64,000 nt of DNA. Source: Formosa algae (GTDB taxonomy: Bacteria; Bacteroidota; Bacteroidia; Flavobacteriales; Flavobacteriaceae). The notes below the pieces were generated by a model. It saw only the letters and a list, made by a program, of their open reading frames with translations, did no database searches and was not told the DNA's origin. Within the stretch, counting starts at the first letter, position 1. Each line of letters opens with the position of its first letter. The translations under genes and the position numbers were made by a program. The DNA lies in the NCBI RefSeq assembly GCF_001439665.1, contig NZ_LMAK01000082.1:40505-104504 (forward strand), read 5' to 3'. This document shows, in pieces, positions 1-8,343 of this stretch.

Positions 1-2049
1 GGTTGGGATAGAATTTCTGGGTATTTTTATCCGGATTCTATTATTTCCGGATTTTCGCACACCCATTTAAGTGGCACAGGAGCAGGCGATATGTACGATA
101 TTTTGGTAATGCCAACCAATAGCAGATCGTCTAAAAAAATTAAAGAGAATAATTTTAAACCGTTTTCTCGTTTTTCTCACGATAATGAAACGGCTTCTCC
201 TGGATATTATAGCGTGATGCTTTCAGATTTTGGAATACATGCAGAAGTTACTGCTACACGCAGAACAGGAATTCATCAATACACATTTCCTAAAGATAGT
301 TTATCTCAAATTCATATCGATTTAGGCTATTCTTTAAATTGGGACAAACCCACCGAAACGCATTTCAATATTGTTGACGATACAACCATAGAAGGTTATA
401 GATTGTCTAAAGGTTGGGCCAGAGACCAGCGTTTATATTTTGTAATTAAGCTGTCAAAGCCTTTTAAATCTTACACATTGTTAAGTGAAGGCGAACGGGT
501 AGAATCTCCAATAACAGGCGTTAATACACAACTTATTTTAGATTATAGTACTGCAGAACAAGAGAAGATTGTTTTAAAAACAGGTTTGTCTACAGCCAGT
601 ATCGACGGGGCGTATAAATCTATTCAATCAGAAACTCCAGGTTTTAATTTTGAAGACATAAAAGCGGAAGCAGATGATGTTTGGAACAAACAACTACAAA
701 AAATAAAGATCGAAACAGATGATGTGGAAAAGAAAACAATTTTCTATACCATGATGTATCAATCCATGTTAGCACCAACCTTATTAAGCGATTTAAATGG
801 TGATTATAAAGGGGCAAACGATAGTATTATGAGTGCCCAAGGTTACGATCGTTATGATACATTTTCTCTTTGGGATACCTATAGAGCAGCACATCCATTA
901 CACACCATTTTACATCCAGAGCGTGTGTCTAGCATGATAAATTCACTTTTAGCACATTATAACGAAACAGGTTTATTGCCTGTTTGGTCTATGCAAGGGA
1001 ACGAAACCAATATGATGATTGGTTACCATGCCGTTCCTGTTATAGTAGATGCTTATTTTAAAGGTGTTAAAAATTTTGATGCCGAATTGGCTTTTGAAGC
1101 ATGTAAGCAAAGTGCGATGGATGACAGCAGACAAATTGATGATTATATGACATATGGTTATGTGCCTATTGATGACGATCATGAAAATTGGTCCGTGTCT
1201 AAAACTTTAGAATACGCTTACGATGATTGGTGTATTGCGCAATTCGCTAAAGATTTAGGCAAGGAAGTCGATTATAAATATTTTTCTGCACGTGCCAATA
1301 ACTGGAAAAATATTTACGATTCTAAAAGTACATTTATGCGTCCGAAGTATAAAGATGGTAAGTTTATAGAACATTTTATTCCTAAAGAATACACACCATA
1401 TTTTTGCGAAAGTAATGCATGGCAATATGTATGGTCTGTACCACAAGATGTGGAAGGTTTAATAGATACGATTGGTCGAGAAACGGCTTTCGAGACAAAG
1501 TTAGATTCTATGTTTTCTTATTATCCGCTAGCAAACGATAAACTGCCAATTTTTAGTACAGGAATGATCGGGCAATATGCACACGGTAATGAACCAAGTC
1601 ACCATGTTGGATATTTATATAACTACATTGGTAAACCTTGGAAAACGCAAGAAAAAGTGCGAGAAATATTAGAAACACAATATAAAAATGCACCTAATGG
1701 ACATTGCGGTAATGAAGACTGCGGACAAATGTCGTCTTGGTATATTTTCAGTAGTTTAGGATTTTATCCTGTAAATCCTGCACAAGGAGTGTATAGTTTT
1801 GGTTCACCATTGTTTGATAAAGCCACTTTAAATTTAGAAAACGGAAATACATTTACTGTTTTAGCTGAAAATAACAGTAAGGCGAATAAGTATATCCAAT
1901 CCATAACCTTAAACGGAACGGCTATTAAACAAAGTTATATTACACATAAAACCATTATGGAAGGTGGAGAATTGATTTTTGTTATGGGCGATCAGCCTAA
2001 TAAAAATGATGCGTTTGTAATGGCGCCATCATCACAGGTGTTTAATTAA
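1..2049 (+). CDS. GH92 alpha-mannosidase, 5' end cut by the window edge
   Basis: Exo-acting, Ca2+-dependent alpha-mannosidase of family GH92, which removes terminal mannose from N-glycans or mannans. The reading frame is open from base 1 and already encodes GH92 sequence before the first ATG at base 91 (GFSHTHLSGTGAGDMYD), so the gene starts upstream of the window and 91 is an internal methionine. Further family landmarks are SLWDTYRAAHPL, SNAWQYVW, HGNEPSHHVGYLYNY and GNEDCGQMSSWY near the C-terminus; the last holds the acidic residues that act as catalytic base in the family. The signal peptide and the N-terminal beta-sandwich start lie outside the window. It is followed 14 bases later by a glycosylasparaginase, which fits work on N-linked glycans. 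The exact linkage (alpha-1,2, 1,3, 1,4 or 1,6) cannot be read from the sequence. Confidence 0.93.
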   Translation, partial: GWDRISGYFYPDSIISGFSHTHLSGTGAGDMYDILVMPTNSRSSKKIKENNFKPFSRFSHDNETASPGYYSVMLSDFGIHAEVTATRRTGIHQYTFPKDSLSQIHIDLGYSLNWDKPTETHFNIVDDTTIEGYRLSKGWARDQRLYFVIKLSKPFKSYTLLSEGERVESPITGVNTQLILDYSTAEQEKIVLKTGLSTASIDGAYKSIQSETPGFNFEDIKAEADDVWNKQLQKIKIETDDVEKKTIFYTMMYQSMLAPTLLSDLNGDYKGANDSIMSAQGYDRYDTFSLWDTYRAAHPLHTILHPERVSSMINSLLAHYNETGLLPVWSMQGNETNMMIGYHAVPVIVDAYFKGVKNFDAELAFEACKQSAMDDSRQIDDYMTYGYVPIDDDHENWSVSKTLEYAYDDWCIAQFAKDLGKEVDYKYFSARANNWKNIYDSKSTFMRPKYKDGKFIEHFIPKEYTPYFCESNAWQYVWSVPQDVEGLIDTIGRETAFETKLDSMFSYYPLANDKLPIFSTGMIGQYAHGNEPSHHVGYLYNYIGKPWKTQEKVREILETQYKNAPNGHCGNEDCGQMSSWYIFSSLGFYPVNPAQGVYSFGSPLFDKATLNLENGNTFTVLAENNSKANKYIQSITLNGTAIKQSYITHKTIMEGGELIFVMGDQPNKNDAFVMAPSSQVFN

Positions 2050-2063
2050 TTGATTTAGAAGTT

Positions 2064-3083
2064 ATGTCAGGTAGAAGGAAATTTTTAAAAAAAGCAGCTT
2101 TAGGTACAGTAGGACTTAGTGCATTATATACTAATACAGCTCTTGCAAAAGATACTGTTTTAACTTCAGAAAATTACGGTGCTAATATCGCGAAAAAACC
2201 TTTAATAATTTCAACTTGGAATCATGGTTTAGCTGCAAACCAAGCTGCTTGGGAGACTTTAAAAAAAGGTGAATCTGGATTATCTGCTATAGAAACAGGT
2301 TTAAAAATATCTGAAGCCGATCCAAAAGTAAGAAGTGTAGGTTTCGGCGGTTTACCTGATCGTGAAGGTAAAGTCACGTTAGATGCTTGCATTATGGACC
2401 AAAATAGTGATTGTGGTTCTGTTTCATTTTTACAAGGCATAAAACATCCTATTTCTGTAGCTAGAAAAGTTTTAGAAGAGACACCTCACGTGATGTTAAC
2501 GGGGCAAGGTGCTTTTAATTTTGCATTGTCTCAAGGTTTTAAAGAAGAAAATTTACTGACTCCTGAGTCTGAAAAAGCATGGAAAAACTGGTTAGAAAAA
2601 TCAAAATATCAGCCGGTAATTAACATTGAAAATCACGATACAATAAGCATGCTAATTATAGATGCCGAGGGGAATCTTACTGGCGGTTGCACAACAAGTG
2701 GTGCAGCATGGAAAATGCATGGTCGTGTTGGAGATTCGCCAATTATTGGTGCAGGTTTATTTTTAGATAATGAAGTGGGCGGAGCAGCAGCTACTGGTTT
2801 AGGTGAAGCAGTTATTAGAACTGCCGGAAGCGCTATGGTTGTAGAGCTTATGCGTCAAGGGAAATCACCTAACGAAGCTTGTAAAGAAATTGTAGAGCGT
2901 ATTTATAATAAACACAAAAACCATAAAGACATGCCGTATTTGCAGGTCGGTTTTATTGCTGTAAATAAACAAGGGGAATATGGTGGTTATAGTTTACGTG
3001 GCGGTTTTAATTATGCCGTTTGTGATGAAGAAAAAGGAAATAGAATGGAAAAGCCAGGTTCTAAAATGACTTGGAAAGATTGA
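2064..3083 (+). CDS. N4-(beta-N-acetylglucosaminyl)-L-asparaginase (glycosylasparaginase)
   Basis: Ntn-hydrolase that cleaves the amide bond between GlcNAc and asparagine, the last step in taking an N-glycan off its amino acid. The protein has 339 residues, the usual size. It begins with a twin-arginine-like export signal (SGRRKFLKK followed by a hydrophobic stretch ending in ALA), so a folded periplasmic enzyme is likely. The autoprocessing site is visible as NHDTISM, with the threonine at about residue 193 expected to become the N-terminal nucleophile. The downstream GCTTSGAAWKMHGRVGDSP and GAAAATGLGE segments are typical of the substrate pocket. It sits between a GH92 mannosidase and a GH20 hexosaminidase with gaps of 14 and 16 bases, so the three are probably co-transcribed. 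Family assignment is secure; the glycan preference is not visible. Confidence 0.93.
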   Translation: MSGRRKFLKKAALGTVGLSALYTNTALAKDTVLTSENYGANIAKKPLIISTWNHGLAANQAAWETLKKGESGLSAIETGLKISEADPKVRSVGFGGLPDREGKVTLDACIMDQNSDCGSVSFLQGIKHPISVARKVLEETPHVMLTGQGAFNFALSQGFKEENLLTPESEKAWKNWLEKSKYQPVINIENHDTISMLIIDAEGNLTGGCTTSGAAWKMHGRVGDSPIIGAGLFLDNEVGGAAATGLGEAVIRTAGSAMVVELMRQGKSPNEACKEIVERIYNKHKNHKDMPYLQVGFIAVNKQGEYGGYSLRGGFNYAVCDEEKGNRMEKPGSKMTWKD

Positions 3084-3099
3084 AGTAAATAGAATTAAA

Positions 3100-5448
3100 A
3101 TGACAAAGACAAGCAAGCTTAATATCAATTATACCTTAATAATTATCTTTTTTGTTTTGCTTAGTGCATGCCAAAGTAAAAACGATAAAGTTTATACGGA
3201 AGCAGATATACACATTATTCCTAAAGTTGAAACCCTTCAACTAAAGTCGGGTGTTTTTAAGTTTAATGAAACGACTCAGTTTGTAGTTTCAAACGAAAGT
3301 CAGAAACCCGCTGCTCAATTATTAATTAATAAATTTAAATCTTCCGCTCAATTAGACTTAGAAATTACAGCACAATCTTCAGACGAAAATGTAATTGTTT
3401 TTGAATTGGATTCTAATCTAGAACCAGAACATTACATCTTAGATGTTTCAGAAAAAAAGATAATAATTAAAGCCTCAGATAATTCAGGATTTTTATATGC
3501 TGTGCAATCACTGCGTCAATTATTGCCAACTGCAATAGAAAGTCAATCTCCAGTAATTGGTATCAATTGGGAAGTTCCTAGTTTAAAAATTGAAGACGGC
3601 CCTCGTTTTAAATGGCGTGGATTAATGTTAGATCTATCGCGTCATTTTTTTGACAAAGATTATTTGTTAGAAACTATAGATGCTTTGTCTTTGTTGAAGA
3701 TGAATGTGCTTCACTTGCATTTAGTAGATGATCAAGGTTGGCGTATAGAAATTAAAAAATATCCGAAGTTAACAGAAATAGGAGCATGGCGCGTAGATCA
3801 AGAAGACAAACCATGGGGTTCTAGAACTGTAAACAGTCCTGATGAAAAAGGAACTTATGGTGGGTTTCTAACCCAAGACCAATTAAAGGAAGTTGTCGCT
3901 TATGCTCAATTAAAAGGTGTAGAAATTATTCCAGAAATAGAAATGCCAGCCCATGTATCTAGTGCAATTGCGGCTTATCCTGAACTGTCTTGTTTTGATA
4001 ATCCGAAACAAATTGCTGTACCTTCTGGTGCATTGTGGCCAATTACAGATATTTATTGCGCCGGGAAAGAGCATACGTTTGAATTTCTAGAAGATGTTTT
4101 AACCGAAGTGATGACTGTTTTTCCTTCAAAATATATTCATATTGGAGGAGATGAAGCTACTAAGACACATTGGGAAACGTGTCCGTATTGCCAAAAAAGA
4201 ATTAATGACGAGCATTTAGAAGATGTTGAAGAATTACAAAGTTATTTTATAAAACGTATTGAAAAATTCATCAATTCTAAAGGAAAAAAACTAATTGGTT
4301 GGGATGAGATTTTAGAAGGCGGATTGGCACCTGATGCAACAGTAATGAGTTGGCGCGGATTTAAAGGTGGCTTGGAAGCAGCTGCTCAAGGTCACGATGT
4401 GGTGATGACTCCGGTTTCTCATTCCTATTTCGATTATTACCAAGGGCCTCCTGAATTAGAACCTGTTGCTGGTGGTAGTGTTACTACCGTGAGTAAAGTG
4501 TATCAGTTCGATCCAGTTGTAGACTCCATGACTGAAGAAGAAGCTAAACATGTTTTAGGTGGACAAGCTAACCTTTGGGCAGAACATATTCCTACAGAAT
4601 CGCATTCACAATACATGATATTTCCGAGACTTACAGCTTTAGCCGAAACCGTTTGGAGTGCGAAAGCGTTACGGAATTGGGATGATTTTTCTAAACGTTT
4701 ACCTTCTGCTTTCGAGCGTTATGAATATCTTGGAATTAATTATGCCAAAAGTTCTTTTATTGTAACCTCCGATATGCAGACCGATTTAGAAGAAAAAACA
4801 GTGTCTTTAGTTTTACATAATGAATATGCAGATTCAGATATTCGGTATGCTTTAAATGATGCGCAGTTAAATAGAGAATCTAAACCTTATACCAAGCCTA
4901 TTGTTTTAAATAACACAACTATTGTAAAAGCTGGATTATTCAAAAATGATAGTCTAGTTGGTCCTATTTTTACAGATACCATTACGTTCCATAATGCTGT
5001 GGCTCATAAGGTGAATTATCAGACCATATATCATGAAAGATATGCAGGAACAGGAACGTCTAATTTGGTGAATACTTTGCGCGGAACTAAAAATTTTAGA
5101 GATGGCCGCTGGCAAGCATGGTTAAATACGCCTCTAGAAGTTACCATAGATTTAGAAGATGAGAAACCAATAAGTCAGATCACGTTTGGGACTATGGAAA
5201 ATCAAAAAAATGGTATTTATTATCCATCATCAATAGAAGTTCTTGTATCTAAAGATGGGATAACATATAAAAGTGTTAGAAGTATAAATAGACCGTTTGT
5301 TTTTAATACAGAACCAGAACTACACAATTTTAAATTAGATTTTAAATTACAGCACGCAAGATTTATAAAAGTAAAAGCAAGTATCGCTAAAAATGTAGAA
5401 AATGCTAAAGAGCGTTGGTTGTTTGTAGACGAAATTTTAATTAATTAA
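3100..5448 (+). CDS. GH20 beta-N-acetylhexosaminidase, lipoprotein
   Basis: Removes terminal beta-linked GlcNAc or GalNAc by substrate-assisted catalysis. It is a predicted lipoprotein with lipobox LLSAC followed by QSKND. Domain order over 782 residues: an N-terminal GH20b-type domain (about 35-165), the catalytic barrel (about 170-510) with HIGGDEATKTHW, in which D351-E352 form the catalytic pair, a chitobiase-C or Fn3-like segment (about 540-620), and a C-terminal F5/8 type C-like domain (about 650-780; TFGTMENQKNGIYYP). The discoidin-like module would help to bind glycan. It is the third gene of a tight run with GH92 and glycosylasparaginase, and a weak hairpin with a T tract follows at 5458-5496. 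There are two more GH20 genes in the window, with little similarity outside the catalytic core. Confidence 0.94.
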   Translation: MTKTSKLNINYTLIIIFFVLLSACQSKNDKVYTEADIHIIPKVETLQLKSGVFKFNETTQFVVSNESQKPAAQLLINKFKSSAQLDLEITAQSSDENVIVFELDSNLEPEHYILDVSEKKIIIKASDNSGFLYAVQSLRQLLPTAIESQSPVIGINWEVPSLKIEDGPRFKWRGLMLDLSRHFFDKDYLLETIDALSLLKMNVLHLHLVDDQGWRIEIKKYPKLTEIGAWRVDQEDKPWGSRTVNSPDEKGTYGGFLTQDQLKEVVAYAQLKGVEIIPEIEMPAHVSSAIAAYPELSCFDNPKQIAVPSGALWPITDIYCAGKEHTFEFLEDVLTEVMTVFPSKYIHIGGDEATKTHWETCPYCQKRINDEHLEDVEELQSYFIKRIEKFINSKGKKLIGWDEILEGGLAPDATVMSWRGFKGGLEAAAQGHDVVMTPVSHSYFDYYQGPPELEPVAGGSVTTVSKVYQFDPVVDSMTEEEAKHVLGGQANLWAEHIPTESHSQYMIFPRLTALAETVWSAKALRNWDDFSKRLPSAFERYEYLGINYAKSSFIVTSDMQTDLEEKTVSLVLHNEYADSDIRYALNDAQLNRESKPYTKPIVLNNTTIVKAGLFKNDSLVGPIFTDTITFHNAVAHKVNYQTIYHERYAGTGTSNLVNTLRGTKNFRDGRWQAWLNTPLEVTIDLEDEKPISQITFGTMENQKNGIYYPSSIEVLVSKDGITYKSVRSINRPFVFNTEPELHNFKLDFKLQHARFIKVKASIAKNVENAKERWLFVDEILIN

Positions 5449-5457
5449 ATCGTGGTT

Positions 5458-5496
5458 AAAGCCTATTTAGTCCAATTTGTGCTATGTAGGTTTTTT
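5458..5496 (+). terminator. Possible intrinsic terminator after the GH20 gene
   Basis: AAAGCCTA (5458-5465) can pair with TAGGTTTT (5487-5494), eight pairs including one G-U, across a loop of about 21 bases, and the right arm runs into six T's. It lies just after the stop at 5448 and before the next start at 5551. The stem is short and the loop large, so it may be leaky. I see no clear promoter in the remaining 54 bases. Confidence 0.4.
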
Positions 5497-5550
5497 AAAT
5501 TAAATTAATATTTTAGATGTCTGAAAGGTATCTAAACCCAATAGTTTTCT

Positions 5551-7770
5551 ATGAAAAAGAAATTCCTAATGTTATGTGCTTTAATGCATATAATAATTTT
5601 AAATGCACAAGAATTTTCAAATTATGTGAATCCGTTTATCGGAACATCAAATTTTGGAGCCACTAACCCGGGAGCTATAGCTCCGCGTGGTATGGCAAGT
5701 GTATCACCTTTTAATGTAGCAGGATCACAAAATACTTTAGAAAAAGACAGCCGTTGGTTGTCTAATCCTTACGTGAATGAAAATACGTTTTTAACAGGTT
5801 ATTCTCATGTAAATTTAAGTGGAGTAGGTTGTCCAGATTTAGGTGTTATTCTATTCATGCCAACTTCCGGAGCATTAGAAACGAATCATTTAAAATACGG
5901 CAGTACGTACACTAACGAGGTAGCAAAAGCGGGTTATTATTCTAATGTATTATCTAAATATAATATAAAAGTAGAAACCACAGCTACAACCAGAACGGGT
6001 GTGTCTCGCTATACGTTTCTAAAAGGAGAATCTAATATATTATTGAATCTGGGGTTAGGGTTGACTAATGAAGAAGGTGCTTCTGTAAAAATAGTGTCTG
6101 CAACAGAAATTGAAGGTATGCGTAGTGTAGGGTCATTTTGTTATTACAAGCCAGAAGAAGCGTATCCGGTTTATTTTGTAGCTAAATTTAGTGAGCCTGC
6201 AGAAAAGTATGGAGTTTGGAAAACGGCTAGACCATATAAAGGTGCAGAAGCAGAATGGATGGTATATAATGGGAAACCAAGAATTATGGAAGGTTACCAA
6301 AAAGAAGTGGTGGGCGATAGTATTGGGAGTTATTTTAGTTATAATTTCGATAAGCCAACGCAAGTAGAGGTAAAGGTTGGGATTTCTTATGTGAGTATAG
6401 AAAATGCACGCGAAAATTTAGAAAAAGAAACACAAGATTTATCTTTTGATGATATTTATAATGAAACAGCAACTGCTTGGGACACGCAATTATCAAAAAT
6501 AAAGGTTGAAGGCGGCTCTCAAGATGATAAGGTTATTTTTTACACGGCTTTATATCACAGTTTAATACATCCTAATATTTTAAATGATTACAATGGCGAC
6601 TATCCAAAAATGGCCACACGAGAAACTTTAAATACTACCGATACACGTTTTACGGTGTTCTCGTTTTGGGATACATATAGAAACTTACATGCTTTAATGT
6701 CTTTGGTGTATCCCAAACAACAATCTAATATGGTAAAAAGCATGTTAGATATTTATGATGAAAGTGGTTGGTTACCAAAATGGGAACTTAATGCAACAGA
6801 AACAACAACTATGGTTGGCGATCCAGCAGGTATTATACTTACTGATACCTACTTAAAAGGGATAAAAGATTTTGATATAGAAAAAGCTTACGAAGCCATG
6901 GTAAAAAGTGCCGATGCTTTAGAAGATAATCCATTACGTCCCAATATAGAAACGTATATTAATAAAGGTTATTTAACCAGTAAGCAAAGAGGTGCCGTTT
7001 CAACAACTCAAGAATATAATGCAACCGATTTTTCGATTGCATTATTAGCTAAAGCTTTAGATAAAAAAGACGATTATAAACGTTTCTCAAAACGAGCCGT
7101 TTCTTATAGAAAGTTGTTCGATAAAAATTTAATGTTACTTCGTCCGCGAAATGCAGATGGTTCTTTTTACGAACCTTTCGATCCGTTAGCTGGAGCAAAT
7201 TTCACAGAAAACATTGGATTTATAGAAGGTAATGCTTGGCAATATGCTTTTATGGTATCGCATGATATAAAAGGTTTAATGAAATTAATGGGTGGACAAA
7301 AAGCATTTAGCAAACAATTGCAAACCTTATTTAATACCGATCAATTCGATATGGCTAACGAGCCCGATATTGCTTATCCGTTCTTATTCAATTATGTTAA
7401 AGGCGAAGAGTGGCGCGCACAACAAAAAGTACAAGAGTTAATTAAAACATATTTTCAGAACAAACCTGCTGGCTTGCCTGGGAATGATGACACAGGAACC
7501 ATGTCTGCATGGTTAATTTATAGCATGATGGGAATTTACCCTGTATCGCCAGGTGAACCGCTTTATACCATAACAACGCCTGTATTCGATAAAATAACAA
7601 TCGCTCTAGATCAAAATTACTATGAAGGAAAAACACTTGTTATTGAAAAAGTAGGTTCTAAAGATGATATCGTCAAAACAATTCAACTTAATGGAAAAGC
7701 ACATAAAAGCTACTTCATTAATCATTCAGATTTAATCAAGGGCTCAAATTTAAAAATCACCACAGATTAA
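5551..7770 (+). CDS. GH92 alpha-mannosidase, second copy, divergent active-site loops
   Basis: Secreted GH92 alpha-mannosidase of 739 residues with a cleavable signal peptide ending near LNAQ. The N-terminal sandwich begins with NYVNPFIGTSNFG, and the (alpha/alpha)6 catalytic domain contains FSFWDTYRNLHAL, EGNAWQYAFMVSHD and, near the end, GNDDTGTMSAWLIYSMMGIYP. The two acidic residues of the GN(E/D)D motif are kept. Compared with the other two GH92 proteins here, the loop that reads NEPSHHV or NEPVHHV is NEPDIAYPF, so the histidine pair is missing. The Cys-Gly-Gln after the catalytic Asp is Thr-Gly-Thr. These changes suggest a different linkage or leaving-group preference. It is the last gene before the strong terminator at 7791 and is separated from the GH20 gene by 102 bases, so it may be partly uncoupled from it. 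Confidence 0.92.
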   Translation: MKKKFLMLCALMHIIILNAQEFSNYVNPFIGTSNFGATNPGAIAPRGMASVSPFNVAGSQNTLEKDSRWLSNPYVNENTFLTGYSHVNLSGVGCPDLGVILFMPTSGALETNHLKYGSTYTNEVAKAGYYSNVLSKYNIKVETTATTRTGVSRYTFLKGESNILLNLGLGLTNEEGASVKIVSATEIEGMRSVGSFCYYKPEEAYPVYFVAKFSEPAEKYGVWKTARPYKGAEAEWMVYNGKPRIMEGYQKEVVGDSIGSYFSYNFDKPTQVEVKVGISYVSIENARENLEKETQDLSFDDIYNETATAWDTQLSKIKVEGGSQDDKVIFYTALYHSLIHPNILNDYNGDYPKMATRETLNTTDTRFTVFSFWDTYRNLHALMSLVYPKQQSNMVKSMLDIYDESGWLPKWELNATETTTMVGDPAGIILTDTYLKGIKDFDIEKAYEAMVKSADALEDNPLRPNIETYINKGYLTSKQRGAVSTTQEYNATDFSIALLAKALDKKDDYKRFSKRAVSYRKLFDKNLMLLRPRNADGSFYEPFDPLAGANFTENIGFIEGNAWQYAFMVSHDIKGLMKLMGGQKAFSKQLQTLFNTDQFDMANEPDIAYPFLFNYVKGEEWRAQQKVQELIKTYFQNKPAGLPGNDDTGTMSAWLIYSMMGIYPVSPGEPLYTITTPVFDKITIALDQNYYEGKTLVIEKVGSKDDIVKTIQLNGKAHKSYFINHSDLIKGSNLKITTD

Positions 7771-7790
7771 GAAATCTGTCTCAAAAGAAT

Positions 7791-7827
7791 AAAACCTCGT
7801 AGAAAGAAATTTTTACGAGGTTTTTTT
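7791..7827 (+). terminator. Intrinsic terminator ending unit A
   Basis: AAAACCTCGTA (7791-7801) and TACGAGGTTTT (7814-7824) form a perfect 11-base-pair stem with a 12-base loop, followed by a run of T's to 7827. It lies 21 bases after the stop of the second GH92 gene. This is the clearest terminator in the window and separates unit A from the sulfatase-led unit B. Confidence 0.9.
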
Positions 7828-8073
7828 ATGTTTTAATCATAAATACTATCATTTATTGTATATCTATGATAGATAATATAAATCAGATTGCATCTTATTG
7901 ATACTAAAAAAGTTAAATCCAAGAATAGTTTATAAATGTATGTTATTGATAATTTTTTGTTAAAAAAAAGGTATTTTCAGCTATCTAAGGAGTTAGATTT
8001 AGTAATATCTTAACATTTACAATACAATTATTAACGAAATATATGTTTTTCTAACCAACACCATTCTAGATTT

Positions 8074-8092
8074 GTTATTGGTCGAACTAATT
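8074..8092 (+). promoter_or_regulatory. Shared element GTTATTGGTCGAACTAATT, likely activator site
   Basis: 18 of 19 bases are identical to the element at 58550-58568 upstream of susC (one C/T difference). It lies about 250 bases before the first sulfatase start. The only related sequence next to it is an imperfect inverted copy (TGTTGGTTAG on the - strand, 8051-8060). Sharing between two otherwise unlike leaders argues for a common regulator, probably a hybrid two-component or other AraC-type activator encoded outside the window. Confidence 0.6.
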
Positions 8093-8151
8093 TTATAAAT
8101 TCTGAATTAGGTATTTACTTTATAACTGTTAGTTTGTTTGTTTAGTTAATA

Positions 8152-8188
8152 ATTAAAGGGAGAGATGTTTAAAGTTTCTCCTTTTAAT
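8152..8188 (+). promoter_or_regulatory. Leader hairpin before the first sulfatase gene
   Basis: ATTAAAGGGAGA (8152-8163) can pair with TCTCCTTTTAAT (8177-8188): 12 base pairs including one G-U, with a 13-base loop. The right arm contains only four T's and no long T tract follows. It resembles an RNA stability or attenuation element more than a full terminator. It lies between the shared activator-like element and the start codon, so it would be transcribed as part of the leader if the promoter is near 8100. Confidence 0.45.
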
Positions 8189-8295
8189 GTCTTAAAATAT
8201 TTCGGAAATAATTAAACTAATTGCAAGAATACTAATCTAAATACTAGATAAGCTTTTAAATAGAACTAAGATTTTAGATCATTTTAACGGTATGC

Positions 8296-8312
8296 ATTGA
8301 AAATCAATTATT
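8296..8312 (+). repeat. Shared leader sequence ATTGAAAATCAATTATT, copy 1
   Basis: Contains the inverted repeat ATTGA-AAA-TCAAT. The same 17 bases occur at 58687-58703 before susC. This copy lies 31 bases before the sulfatase ATG. It could be an operator, a leader RNA element or part of a conserved untranslated region. Confidence 0.55.
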
Positions 8313-8343
8313 AAAACAAAATCATACAAATATTAATAACCAC

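Larger units (their letters stand above)
7828..8343 (+). promoter_or_regulatory. Long AT-rich leader region before the 28-gene enzyme operon
   Basis: No gene is visible in these 516 bases on either strand. They hold a small palindrome TATCTA-TGA-TAGATA (7861-7875), an element GTTATTGGTCGAACTAATT (8074-8092) that recurs before susC, a 12-base-pair hairpin (8152-8188), and ATTGAAAATCAATTATT (8296-8312), which also recurs before susC. No convincing Bacteroidota -7 box (TAnnTTTG) could be placed; the nearest is TTAGTTTG at 8129-8136, with one mismatch. The length suggests a long 5' untranslated leader, a distant activator site, or both. Confidence 0.65.

Noticed and set aside
91..93. ATG at 91 as start of the first gene
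   Set aside because: The frame is open from base 1 and encodes conserved GH92 sequence before it, so the gene is cut by the window edge.
973..1182. Open frame on the - strand inside the first GH92 gene, and many similar ones under other genes
   Set aside because: They lie opposite strongly conserved enzyme genes, have no signal or family feature and show the composition expected of antisense shadows.
7861..7875. Palindrome TATCTA-TGA-TAGATA as an operator
   Set aside because: Six-base arms of pure A/T-rich sequence are easily found by chance here, and it is not repeated in the other leader.
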